DNA of 64,000 bases. It comes from Membranipora membranacea. Lineage: Eukaryota; Bryozoa; Gymnolaemata; Cheilostomatida; Membraniporidae. The stretch covers positions 31,408,283 to 31,472,282 of the forward strand of contig OU612066.1 in assembly GCA_914767715.1 (NCBI GenBank). The letters are read 5' to 3'. The translations under genes were made by a program, and so were the position numbers. The notes under the pieces were generated by a model. The model did no database searches. It saw only the letters and a program-made list of their open reading frames with translations, and was not told the DNA's origin. Within the stretch, counting starts at the first letter, position 1; each line of letters opens with the position of its first letter. Of the stretch, positions 1-11,627 are shown piece by piece.

Positions 1-204
1 CAGCTAAAGTTTGTGACAAGTGTCTAGTAGTTACCTTCCCCTGTATACAACTCTGAAAAATATAGGCATAAAATCACCATGCTATCTGAACATGTGAACT
101 TGGCTGTACTTTGTTCTGATAAAATCATCGGTCTGATTACTCGTTGTTCTTAATGACATTTGTTCTCCATCTCGTGTGTATTGAGGATTGTATTTTTATT
201 GTAG

Positions 205-3200
205 CTGGATGGTAACAAAGATCCACTCGCTGTCAATGGGGAGAAAACTAGTAAATCTCGTCACTCATCTAGTAATGAAAATAAGGTTGGTGTGATACTG
301 AGTTTAAACCGCTATGCAGAGGAAGACTTGAGTATGGAATAATAATCATTTCGCTCACTCAACTTTCACCAAAATACCTAAAAAAGCCATAATATTTGCA
401 TAAATGCCTCCCTGCTTACCTTCGGTGTTTTTATCTAGAGGTTGTATGCTCTTGTGCTTATGATGAAAAATGTCATCACAGAAGTATAAGAGGCTTTGAT
501 GAAAATTAGGTTTAGGAAGCTTTGGAATCATCACCAAGACTGTCTTGGGAACACTTTGTGTTTACCAAGCGCATCTTCGTCAAATTCCTTTCTTTCCTAA
601 ATGATACTATTCTCTAGTTTGAGATGATTTGATATGTATTGTCAGAGGTTGTCTCAATATATTGTAGAATAAGCGGGATTCTGACTCGTCTATCAAGATA
701 TCCAGTGTGATGTCACTGGCTAAATCTCATAACGGGACGCCGGAGACACCCCCGACTTCTAATGGGACGGTTACCCCTACTAGAGACAGAGATCATCCTG
801 TGGCTAAGAAAAGAAGGAAAGCTCCCCTCAGTCCCTATCACATCTCTACTCAACATTCACCTGGTAAGGGGTTTGAGAACTTCAAGAAAATTGGTAGGAA
901 ACTTTCTGCTATAATCATAGCCACTCTTACTCCCAGAGTCTTAGTCTAAATTGAACTTCATTTGAAGCAAAGTGTTCAAGGTCAAATATATGAACTTTGT
1001 TGTGTGGTATGTATATGGATACCTTTTATAATGCTGACAATTTCACCACAATTACAGGAGGCAAGGTTTAAACACTCATTCTCTATTATCAGTTTTGGGT
1101 TCCCACAATGAGTTGCTATTCAGTGATGAGTCATGATCGTGAAGCGAAACTTAACATTCTAGTACTAAAGATCCCTCGCCTGACTTCCAGGGTACCGACA
1201 GTACTTGCTGTGAATTTGGACACCTGCTCATTGCAATCATTGAACACTTTCAGAATGTGAAGCAAGGAGTGCTAGAATTAAGCGCTCCAGTGTAAAACTG
1301 AGGCCTAGAAGGCACTTCATATATGGCTATATCCTGCCAACTCTAGGTGACCTTGGAAAATGTTCGATGTGTGTTGTTATTATGTTTGTTTGCTCTGGTT
1401 ATGTTGTTTGTTATCAAATGTCAAAGGAAGGGATTTGTGCCTCTCTAGCACAACTGACTATTTGCTTTCATATTAGTTTGGTGATTCAAAGGATGGTTGG
1501 AAGACACAGTCTGGTCAATAAGCAGTATCTTGTTGCTATTGAGAATGAGCAAACTATGACAATTATTCACACTTACATATGTTAACCTTCCTCTCGATTT
1601 ATGACTTTCAGACCCTACGGGATGCTATATGGGTTTTTTACAGCGAAGAAAACTGGATAACAATATACTGCATAAGCATGTCTGGGTCAATGATCTTGCT
1701 GACCACACCAATGACCCTGTTGGTGTTTTTACCAAACTTATTTTCCATTTCTCTTTTTCACAACCAGATGATCCCAACGAGGACTACTGTGCAGTATGTC
1801 ACAACGGAGGGGAGCTGATATGCTGTGACACGTGTCCTAAAGTCTACCACGCTAACTGTCATGTGCCTGAGCTCACAGGAGCACCAAGGTTTGTACTATG
1901 TCGCTGTAGGTACATATACAATAGTGTCATTGTGTCTTGAGTTACCTCATACCTGCATATCTTTCTAAATACAATCAGATGTTTAGGTTTCACATTGGTT
2001 GGTCGATGTAGTAGGATCACCAGCTCAATTAATAAGAGTCTGATGACGGGATCTGTTAATTACTGGCTGTGATTTTCATGTAGATAAGGTAATGTGGAAT
2101 AATGCCACATGGAAGTTGCTGAGTCATGGAAAAGCCGAGTGTGTTACACTTGGCATATGCTGTGATATTTGGAACCTTTTATCACGTTTTTATTCCTGAA
2201 TGCATATTTCTAAATTCATCTCTCAAAAAAGACAAAACTTCATGCCGAAACGATTTACAAAAGACTGTGACAATGCCAACTGGGTCCCATTTTCAATCTT
2301 TTAGGTCTTGACAAAGCCTAAGCAGCGCCGAGTAGAGAGGTTCAGATTGGGCGCCTGCAAATGAATGCATTGGGTCATCATGACAAATCTAGGGTCGGCC
2401 ATGTCATGTCCTTATATATATGTGTATAGTATATATATATATATATATAATAATGACATGGCGTACCGTGCAATTCACCACTTAGCATCAGATTGGCCTG
2501 TCTGACATTCAGCCTAAATGTGTCCTTGAGGACACCCAATGCATTCATATGCGAGCGCCCGAATCTAAACCCCTCTCATATCATTGACCTGATCTCCCTG
2601 GGAATTCCAGAAAATTGCATTAATGGATACCTATCATACGTTGTTGAAAAAATATAAATGATATTGTTTATGTTTACAGTAGTTTTAGCTGTAGTTTATG
2701 TTGGGATGAGAAGGAGTTACCCTCCACTCCGGAGTCAGCAGGAAATAAGAGAAAAGCTCCATCTGGTCTCTCTGATTACGAAGTGAAAATGTGCGAGAAG
2801 ATTCTACTCAAGATGTTCTGTCATAAACGGAGCTTAGCCTTCCATTTACCTGTACCAAAAACTGTAAGCATTACATTACAATGTCCATAGTGTCACCCTT
2901 ACTCATAATAACAGGTGACTATCCACAAGATCTTATCTCGTGAAGGGATCATTGATGCGATATCCCGTGTCCAAACATTGAACGCTACATCACACACATG
3001 TTATTGATGCTCAATTACAACTTTGGTTAAGTGGACCTGTTTTTCTATAAACATTTTGTCATGAACCTTAACCACATCTCAAATTGAGGTTACCTTCCTA
3101 GATTGGACCGATGATAGCATCAATATTTTTCCCTTTTTAGGTCAAGCATTATTCAACGACCATAAAAAATCCGATGGACTTTATATCAATTAGGAAGAAA

Positions 3201-3968
3201 CTGATGCGACAGCATTTCAATCATTATAACAGCATCAAAGAGTTCATCAACGATATGAGATTAGTATTCTCTAACTGCGTGGCATTCAACGGGGTAAGTT
3301 TTTAACCTTTCAGAATACTCGGTCAATCCGAGTCTCATGATGTTTGGATAGCTCATAAAAGATAGATTATGTTGAAACCTTGTATCTAAAGCTGATGTGT
3401 CAATAACTGCGGGCGAATGGAACTGGTTTATTGTTAGATCACCTTGTTGACGAAGGTACACTCAAGTAGATGTTAAACTTTAGTCTATGGCTTGTCCTTG
3501 TGTTCCACAGCTTATCGGTGTTGGTTATTTTGGGTTATCTTCAGTAGTGAGTCACTGTAAAACCAAAGAAAAGCCGAACAAGGGATGCAGACACTGATAT
3601 ATATCAATGTATTCATGTATACACTGATATATCATGTATCAATGTATACACTGATTCATATCGATGTATGCAGCTCTAACCCCTGCTATGATTTCTCAGC
3701 TTCTACTGCAGATACTGAGTAAATAAAATATTATTATGCATTGACATACTATATCAACGATAGTAATGATTTTGTATTGTTACAGCCCATCTCTGACTAC
3801 ACAGAATCTGCTCGAATGGTACAAGAGTACTTTGTAGAGCATATAGAAAAGCATTTCTCAGTTCACAAAGAGTTAGCCTCCTCCATCCTTCCTCCAGATG
3901 AAGTAATGAACACCAGCGTGTTTAAGAAACACAAAGGAGATCAAGATGCTGTAGTACACTTTAGCTGA
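205..3968 (+). CDS. TRIM33: TRIM24/TRIM33-like (TIF1) protein, C-terminal exons with PHD finger and bromodomain (5' end outside window)
   Basis: TIF1-family TRIM proteins are nuclear E3 ligases and transcription cofactors that read histone H3 through a paired PHD-bromodomain. Exons read here: 205-285, 668-863, 1768-1888, 2680-2863, 3141-3293 and 3786-3968. All have AG/GT borders and compatible phases (863 ends with one base; 1768 supplies two). Exons 1-2 encode a Ser/Thr/Lys-rich linker with a basic VAKKRRK stretch that looks like a nuclear localisation signal. Exon 3 carries most of the PHD finger ([18 protein letters not shown]) and exon 4 the last pair (CSLC). Exons 4-6 form the bromodomain, including NPMDF and NCVAFNG; the Asn expected to contact acetyl-lysine is at 3288-3290. 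The stop is TGA 3966-3968. The RING, B-box and coiled-coil exons must lie upstream. Family call is firm; TRIM24 versus TRIM33 is not decided. Confidence 0.87.
2426..2450. repeat. (TA)n microsatellite
   Basis: A short TA run in the intron between the two PHD exons of the TRIM-like gene. A shorter version of the same run is at about 6428-6458 in the duplicated copy. Confidence 0.85.
3597..3668. repeat. Minisatellite of about 20-bp units in TRIM-like intron
   Basis: Degenerate tandem units around TGTATACACTGATATATCA repeat about four times in the last intron of the TRIM-like gene. The run is absent from the duplicated copy. Confidence 0.7.
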
Positions 3969-5200
3969 CACGAGAAGTAGCTTCCACATGTAATAAGTTC
4001 TGTATAGCCTGACAGAAATTTAGTTTCAAATATAAGGAATTTGGTGCTCCAATGTCATCATATACTTAACATGAAATTTATAATGTTGCACATGTAGGCG
4101 TCGAAGTCACGAGGAATCGTCCTACTTTGATGCTACAACCAATGAACTTTGATTCTAATGATAAGAAGGGTGTGCCATCATGTTCTCAGATTATGATTTA
4201 GTTGCCCGTAATTTCGGGAAATACCGTCACTGATGATACCTTTGAATGCATCCTCATTTGGAAATTCTATTGTTTGAAGCTATGTGATGGCTATGATACA
4301 AAATATTGAACTGTTGGTGATCATGGTAGGGTGCACAGACTTTAGCAATGATTTGCAAAAGTTGTAATATTTGTAAATACAGTAATGAGGGGCATATATA
4401 TACCCCCTGTCTAGTGGACCTAGTCATATATAACATGTTATGTACACCCCTTAATTACATACAATGAATTAAAGTTTGTGGGCATTAATAGCCAGAACAT
4501 CATTTTATTTTAAGGTTCAGATACTTTTGAGCATTATCTCTTATTGTATTATACATGAGGCCTACAACTTAATCGATATCAATAAATATTATGATTAATA
4601 TAAAAATAAACCAGCAATAGTATTATATAAAAAATTATGATTATGGTCGTTAAACATAATCTTGAATATTTTGACGGTGGTGCAGCCTTGTGGCAGTTGG
4701 TCCTAGTCCTACTTGGCATTGCAATATAAGTATAGTTTATATCGAATATAAAGAGATACAATGGATCATGCGAGTCAGAACAAAATGTGGATAAGTCCTG
4801 CAGTGACACGAAAATCTGATTTGAATCAAACGAGTTGGGTGTTATAAAATTTGAAAACATAAACTCCAATATGCCGTCGGATGTGTAGGTCAGTATAGCT
4901 GGACTCTAGGTAGTGTGTGAGAAACTATTTCTGATACAAGGAATATAGATAAGAAGTGACTGATTCTAAATTTGTCTTGTACCATATTGACGCACCTAAT
5001 AGCTGATATTTAATACAGCGTAGGGACCTGGATTCTATGTTCACTTCGGATTGACCTACAGAAGATAGAGAAAGATTGAGTTGGAGGCTGCAATTATCAC
5101 AATCCATCTTTTGCGGTTGAAAAAAATTTCTAAATTATTTTGTGAAAGAAAGTGCTAACCAAGTATTGCGTTAACTTACCGTCCTACTGATCAATCAATT
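3969..5200. other. 3' flank of the TRIM-like gene, no further gene seen
   Basis: This is probably 3' untranslated and intergenic DNA. A candidate poly(A) signal AATAAA lies at 4581-4586. The stretch about 4140-4540 is copied at about 7450-7870 in the partial duplicate, so the duplication included the 3' flank although it lacks the last coding exon. I see no coding exon. Confidence 0.5.
4581..4586 (+). promoter_or_regulatory. Candidate poly(A) signal of the TRIM-like gene
   Basis: AATAAA about 610 bases after the TGA stop. It is the first canonical hexamer I find downstream, but such hexamers are common by chance in AT-rich DNA. Confidence 0.3.
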
Positions 5201-5209
5201 GAATCACAC

Positions 5210-5376
5210 CCGTGTTCTCGCCGATATCAGTAGTATTCTGGACCATTGCTTTGTCGATGAATGCTTCTGGGTTCTGTGATGTTATACCAGGCCATTGTTT
5301 AATTTGGCTGTGGACGGAGAAGGTGAGGGCCAACAAAAGATTCAAGCATCAACAAACTTGGTGTCTTTGGTATGTG
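5210..5376 (-). pseudogene. Decayed single exon of the gene A/B family (exon-2 type)
   Basis: On the minus strand the segment ending at 5210 reads PEAFIDKAMVQNTTDIGENT followed by a GT donor. This matches gene B exon 2 (PEAYYNQAMVHSTTDVSKST at 31498-31651), including the phase-1 donor position. Further upstream the similarity continues weakly at the DNA level (CCAAGTTTGT) but the frame holds a TGA. No other exon of this copy is seen nearby. The similarity stops just before the TRIM partial duplicate begins at about 5394, so a rearrangement junction probably lies here. Confidence 0.6.
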
Positions 5377-5393
5377 GCCTGTGATGAGCAACA

Positions 5394-7885
5394 GTTTGGT
5401 GATTCAAAGGATGGTTGGAAGACACAGTCTGGTCAATAAGCAGTATCTTGTTGCTATTGAGAATGAGCAAACTATGACAATTATTCACACTTACATAATA
5501 TGTTAACCTTCCTCTCGATTTATGACTTTCAGACCCTACGGGATGCTATATGGGTTTTTTACAGCGAAGCAAACTGGATAACAATATACTGCATAAGCAT
5601 GTCTGGGTCAATGATCTTGCTGACCACACCAATGACACTGTTGGGCTCTGAACCCAAGAACTAACATACATAACCCTTAGTCCATGGGTAGCAACCAACA
5701 GGTCACTAGAGTTCCTTGTTTCAGCTCTTTTGGTGTTTTTACCAAACTTATTTTCCATTTCTCTTTTTCACAACCAGATGATCCCAACGAGGACTACTGT
5801 GCGGTATGTCACAACGGAGGGGAGCTGATATGCTGTGACATGTGTCCTAAAGTCTACCACACTAACTGTCATGTGCCTGAGCTCACAGGAGCACCAAGGT
5901 TTGTACTATGTCGCTGTAGGTACATATACAATGGTGTCATTGTGTCTTGAGTTACCTCATACCTGCATATCTTTCTACATACAATCAGATGTTTAGGTTT
6001 CACATTGGTTGGTCGATGTAGTAGGACCACCAGCTAAATAAATAAGAGTCTGATGACGGGAACTGTTAATTACTGGCTGTGATTTTCATGTAGATAAGGT
6101 AATGTGGAATAATGCCACATGGAAGTTGCTGAGTCATGGAAAAGCTGAGTGCGTTACACGTGGCATATGCTGTGATATTTGGAACCTTTTATCACGTTTT
6201 TATTCCTGAATGCATATTTCTAAATTCATCTCTCAAAAAAGACAAAACTTCATGCCGAAACGATTTACAAAAGACAGTGACAATGCCAACTGGGTGGCAT
6301 TTTCAATCTTTTAGGTCTTGACAAAACCTAAGCAGCGCTGAGTAGAGAGGTTCAGATTTGGGCGCCCGCAAATGAATGCATTGGGTCATCATGACAAATT
6401 TAGGGTCGGCCTTATATCCTTATGTCCTTATATATATGTGTATAGTATATATATATAATAATGACATGACATGGCGTACCGTGCAATTCACCATTTAGCA
6501 TCAGATTGGCCTGTCTGAGATTCAGCCTAAATGTGTCCTTGGTGACCCAATGCATTCATATGCGAGCGCCCGAATCTAAACCCCTCTCTTATCATTGACC
6601 TGATCTCCCTGGGAATTCCAGAAAATTGCATTATTGGATACCTATCATACGTTGTTGAAAAAATATAAATGATATTGTTTATGTTTACAGTAGTTTTTCG
6701 CTGTAGTTTATGTTGGGATGAGAAGGAGTTACCCTCCACTCCGGAGTCAGCAGGAAATAAGAGAAAAGCTCCATCTGGTCTCTCTGATTACGAAGTGAAA
6801 ATGTGCGAAAAGATTCTACTCAAGATGTTCTGTCATAAACGGAGCTTAGCCTTCCATTTAACTGTACCAAAAACTGTAAGCATTGATCTATGACTGCCAT
6901 CAATGAGTTTACTCTTCCCATTACAATGTCCATAGTGTCACCCTTACTCATAATAACAGGTGACTATCCACAAGATCTTATCTCGTGAAGGGATCATTGA
7001 TGCGATCTCCCGTGTCCAAACATTGAACGCTACATCACTGAAAGTATTACTAAATGGGACATCATAAAACACGATATCTGAGTATTTTACCAAGTCCATG
7101 AAGATAATGTAACAAATTTACGGTCATGTTTCTGGCTCATTATCAATTTGATCTGATGGAACCTGTAAACAACTGCCTACATCTCGATTTATCATAGAAA
7201 GTTCTGTATTCCCTTTTAGACAAATCATGTTATTGATGCTCAATTACAACTTTGGTTAAGTGGAGTTAAGTGAGATGATGACTTGTCCTTGTGTTCCACA
7301 GCTTATCAGTGCTGGTTATTTCGGAGTAATATTAATTCAGTGAGTCACTGTGAAACCTGAGGAAAATCCAGTTCCTGTATGATCGCTATGCCAGCTTCTA
7401 CTGAGTAAAAGATAAAATTATGCTGCATTTCTTGTTAAACTTGTTTCTTGTTAACTATTGAACTTTAATTCTAATGATAAGAAGGGTGTGCCATCATATT
7501 CCAAGATTATGATTTAGTTGCCGGAAAAATTTGGGAAATCCCGTTACCGATGATAACCTTGAATGCATCCTTGAGGGCTCCTTATTTGGCAATGGTACAA
7601 AATATTGAACTATTAGTGATCATGGTAGGGTGCCGAGACTGTTGCAATGCTTTGCAAAAGTCTTGGTAATAGTTGTTATATTTGTAAATACAGTAAAGGG
7701 GCATATATACCCCTGTCTAGTCGACCTAGTCGTGTAACTTCTTATGTACACCCCTTGATTACATACAATGAATTAATAATTGTTGGCATTCATAGGCGGA
7801 ACATTTATTTTATTGTAAGGTTCGATACTTTTGAGCATTACCTTTTAATGTATCATATATCATATATTCTCTTGTTTAGCGCCTC
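5394..7885 (+). repeat. Partial tandem segmental duplication of the TRIM-like locus
   Basis: From about 5394 the sequence repeats 1478 onward at a few percent divergence, introns included, as far as the 3' flank (about 4530 in copy 1). Differences: an insert of about 88 bp at 5642-5729; about 185 bp at 7038-7225 not in copy 1; and two stretches present in copy 1 but missing here. The missing stretches are about 3036-3485 and about 3725-4140, and each contains exactly one bromodomain exon. The high intron identity means the duplication is recent, or that two haplotypes were assembled in tandem. Confidence 0.85.
5778..6875 (+). pseudogene. TRIM24/33-like partial copy: PHD exons kept, bromodomain exons gone
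   Basis: PHD exon at 5778-5898 is intact, with two substitutions against copy 1 (Thr to Met after the CCD residues, and Ala to Thr before NCH). The next exon would be 6691-6875. It is 185 bp instead of 184 because one base is added just after the acceptor (TAGTTTTTCGC against TAGTTTTAGC). Spliced at the homologous acceptor it meets TAG after five codons, so the last zinc-ligand pair CSLC is out of frame. The exons equivalent to 3141-3293 and 3786-3968 are absent. No promoter-proximal exons of its own are visible, so I call it a pseudogene; exonisation into the upstream gene remains possible. Confidence 0.75.
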
Positions 7886-8311
7886 AGTTTGAGAAAAAGT
7901 AATAATATTGCTCAACAACGCTGAGTTGTACCAAGTCCCTCTCAATAGCAGGGAGGTACAGGTACACCAGAAGATCAAATATTAGTTATTACACAGATCT
8001 GGCGTGCGAACACAGACCATCCAGGACTTTCTAACTGGAGGCCTGCCTTTCAGCATAAGACATTTGGGAGGCATAAGTAACATTATTAACTGATGCTATT
8101 GATTGGATGAATAGGCAGGTTTTTGACAAATCATATGTTACAAGACATTCTGGTAAATAGGTTCTGGCTCTGGATATTTGGATATTTGTATGTAAATATG
8201 TAAATGTAAATAATTGATGATGGCATGTGTATGTCAAGCTAGGCTATACTGTTAATTGCATGAAGGCATATTTTATGCTCTAGAATTGTTAAAATTTAAT
8301 CCCATTTGGAA
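7886..8311. other. Intergenic spacer between TRIM duplicate and gene A
   Basis: No coding exon or repeat family recognised. It would contain the 3' untranslated part of gene A, which runs on the minus strand. ATTAAA on the minus strand at 8296-8301 is too close to the stop to be convincing as a poly(A) signal. Confidence 0.4.
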
Positions 8312-11300
8312 TCAGCTGGTATCACTGCATAGTTCAGCCACCTGTGCAAGTTCTGATGGAGTAATATCTGATCCGGCAGCACTAGCAGGTTGATACGCCG
8401 TCATCATGTTTACACATCCATCCGCAATATCTAGCACCTTGAAAATGAGTAATTAGAATTTGTCAACAAAACAAATCAGCAGCTGCTATGTATGTCTATA
8501 ACTTGAGAATGAAACCCAAAGCAAAGCCAAATTAGTTTTTAGGTCATGATAATTTTGGCCCAGCTAGCCACAAAAGACTGATCAGTGTCCATACCATGGG
8601 CAGAGTGTTACTGTCGTGATACTTCTCATGCACTAGAGCGACTTCCTTGCCGATCATTGTTGTTCTTAATGCTTTCTGCTTTGATTGGTTATCCAATGAT
8701 AGTGTTGAGGGATATGAAGGGTTAGAAAGTGATTCTATATCAGCCATATCCTCAAGCCACTCTGTCGTCTGCGTGATAAAGTAAATATAAGATCAAATCA
8801 TTCTCCATCTCATATCTCGTAGTGCCTGAGAACATAAGGTGTGGTCATTCAGTCACATGCCAAGTCCTCATAAAAATAGCCTCATAATGTAGTTTACTCT
8901 GATTTGTCTGGTTATTTATAATATATATTTTTATCTACATAAAATGACCCATCTGGAGATAGGTTTTGTTGTGAGCCTTCTCACTGGCACAGCACATATT
9001 GGTGATAGTGAGATCATCATACAGAATGAAAAGTATTTAGCTATGTTGAATTATTTTTAATCTAACAGTAAAAGTATTTACCTGAGCTCGAGAAGATTGA
9101 GGTAGAAAAGTTTTGAGAACATTTGTTATCGATTTGAAACCGTTTCTGACAGTGGTCTGAACTTCATTTGTAACTCGATCGAGAAAGGCCTCTGTTGGTT
9201 GTTCGGGCGCAGGCAATAAAGCTGATGCTTCTTCTACATGTTGAAGCCATTCTTTTGTGTTTGGCTGTCCAGTTAGTTGCTGTTGGAATCTCTGCTCGAT
9301 CTCTTCATCTTGAGTAAGCATCAATGGGTGAACTGACACAGGCTGTTTTATCTCTTCAAACTTGCTAGCTCGTTTGTCCTTGTGCTGCTCAAACCTTTTC
9401 TCTGAAAAAGAGATGCGACTGATCACGCCCTTGATGTGTGTTCTTGAATTCTATGTTACTTTACCCTACCTACTACCCCACCAATGCATTACAAGGGCAT
9501 TGATTTAAATCATATTCCAAACTTTTTATGTCACTGTCTATCTCAACTCTTGCTATGGAATGATGTACTAACAGGTAAAATACACTGCAATGCCAAGGAA
9601 GGGAATAAGAAACAAGTCTTTCAAACAGTGGCATCAAAGAGTAATGGAATAATAAATGCTCTGTGATGACATGATTTGACCAAATAGCTACTTATCTTAA
9701 ATGGGTGCCAGAACATTGCTGCTATGCATTTTAAGGATTTCTTTATTTCACTTACCTTTTGAGCTGCGAGAGGATTTTTGAACATGTTTTGAAGTACGTA
9801 TGGCAGCATCGCAGTCAGTATTCCGCTTTAGCATTCTCTTCCTTTGATATCCCATATCATGATAATTCCTGAAAGGGCGCTTTCTTTTGTTGTCATCAGC
9901 CTTCAATTGAAGAAACATTTATGAGAAAACTGATGGGAGTTACTAGGAGGGTGTCACTGGGGGAGTTTGACCATATCGAACACAATACCCTAGGATGTAA
10001 ACAAAAATATTTGACGTTTTGATAAATTTTTCCAATGCAACAAAGGAGTCGAGCTACATGTACATAGTCTTTTAGAAATTTGTTTATTGGAAACTATTTC
10101 ATAGACTTGCATTTAATTGGAAAATTGGAAATTTCAATTTATCTATGGTATATATTCTGATTTGGTGGTGCTCTGCAGAGGTATAGGTTTGGGTGGCAGC
10201 CTCCAAACAAACCATTGAGCTTTATGAGAAAGTTTCTTCAAGGGCAAAGGGTGCGGCTTTACCGGACCCCTCAGTTGTGTGAGCCTCAGATCACAAGTAA
10301 ACAATTTCTGTACCTGTATTGGAGTGTTATCAACATCGTCATCCACAAGAGTTCCGACGTTTGGTGGTGCTGCAAAATTTTAATAACATTTATAAATGTA
10401 TTGATAATCCACACGTATCTTTCAAGGTGATCAAAGATCAAGATGAATAAACTAATTCGGGATAATTTATCAATCATTTGTTTATATTAAAGCGTGCCCT
10501 GCTCAAGTAGGAATAAACCCGGAAATAAAACCCATGAAAACCGCTCAGTGGGTTTGGCATTAGTATTAACCTGTGAGATCTTCTGTGGAGCCATCCCACA
10601 TCATACCATCATTTAGGGGCCTCTCAGGATGGCAGTGAGTCATACTCAAGACACTCGCAAAACTCAAAATAGATTCCGCAGACATCAATGGTTGCTGATC
10701 CTCATCAATTGAGTAAGGTGATGAATTCTACAAAAAAAATGCGATAAGATAAGCAAAACTATCAGGTAACAGGAAGACCATCCTGAGGAACTGTCTGACT
10801 TTTGGTGCTTAGCGGACAATCCGGTTCGATCACTTAGATTTCAGACCTGGTAGTAGGCAAGAGGAAGCGAACAGGGGGCCTTTCAATTTAATGAGCAATC
10901 CTTTTCAAATCAAATTGTCACTATAACATCCCTCCCAATTATTGCTCACTTGGTCCTTCAGGTGGATCGACCAATTTGTTCACAATTTGCTCACTCAGAA
11001 TGTATATCAGACCCATCATTGAGTGAGCAATTTGGGATTGTGACCCTAGCAGGGGTCTCACAAACAGATAGTGATATTGGCTGTTTTCATTTGAAAGACC
11101 CCACATAATTGCTAGTAAAAGATATACAGTATTCAATATAGGCCTATGCATAGCAACGCAATACTAGCAGACCTACTTGTAATCAAATACACATAGTTGC
11201 AAATACCTTCTTAGATCGCCTTTTACTTTTGCCATGCTTCGTTTTTGCTTGTTTTCTTTTTACAAGGCTTTGGGTTGAAAATAGAAGCTCTGACTTTGAG

Positions 11301-11389
11301 TTGTACTTGCTCAGCTGTCCTGGTGGTGGTATTCTATACTTCTTCTTCCCAGGTCTGAAGATCTTTGATATCTGGCGAACAAATCCCAT
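8312..11389 (-). CDS. Gene A: unrecognised seven-exon gene, 386-residue basic/acidic protein, founder-like member of a local family
   Basis: Exons in order: 11207-11389, 10571-10727, 10314-10369, 9756-9900, 9082-9401, 8595-8768, 8312-8437. All borders are AG/GT, the phases agree, and the sum is 1161 bp (386 codons plus TGA). The start ATG at 11389 sits in GCCATGG, a strong vertebrate-type start context. The N-terminus is MGFVRQISKIFRPGKKK, basic and possibly amphipathic. A proline patch (IPPPG) and a Lys/Arg-rich exon end follow. Exon 4 is again very basic (KRKR, QRKRMLKR). Exon 5 is acidic/Gln-rich and probably helical. The last exon ends in SELAQVAELCSDTS. There is no signal peptide, transmembrane segment or domain that I know. 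Gene B shares exons 1-5 in order and phase. This supports a real gene, but its function is unknown to me. Confidence 0.7.
10874..11102. mobile_element. Inverted-repeat MITE, family 1, copy in gene A intron 1
   Basis: About 229 bp bounded by imperfect inverted ends GGGGGCCTTTCAATTTA and TTTGAAAGACCCCA. It has internal GAGTGAGCAATTTGGGA and CTAGCAGGGGTCTC motifs that recur in the copy at 43030-43284. It carries no coding capacity and lies between exons 1 and 2 of gene A. Confidence 0.7.
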
Positions 11390-11400
11390 GGCTATAGTTT

Positions 11401-11627
11401 AACTCCGAGCCACTTGGTAGATCAGTAGAGAAATAGCAAATATTGGTGCTTGCTTAACGCCGAGTCTCTTGGTGGATGAGTATAGAAATAGCAAATATCT
11501 TTTTTATGATAATAATCGTGAGTATTTTTGCAATGGAAGTTTCCATCTCAATATCGAATCTACGTCAGCCAGAAGTTATGATAATAATCGTGAGTATTTA
11601 TGCAATGGAAGTTTCCATCTCAATATC
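11401..11627. repeat. Two adjacent two-unit tandem repeats just 5' of gene A
   Basis: Units of about 43 bp (11401-11443 and 11456-11499, both ending AGAAATAGCAAATAT) are followed by units of about 51 bp with a 72-bp period (11505-11556 and 11577-11627). They begin 12 bp upstream of the gene A start codon, so they occupy the presumed 5' untranslated or promoter region. No TATA box is obvious. Confidence 0.75.
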
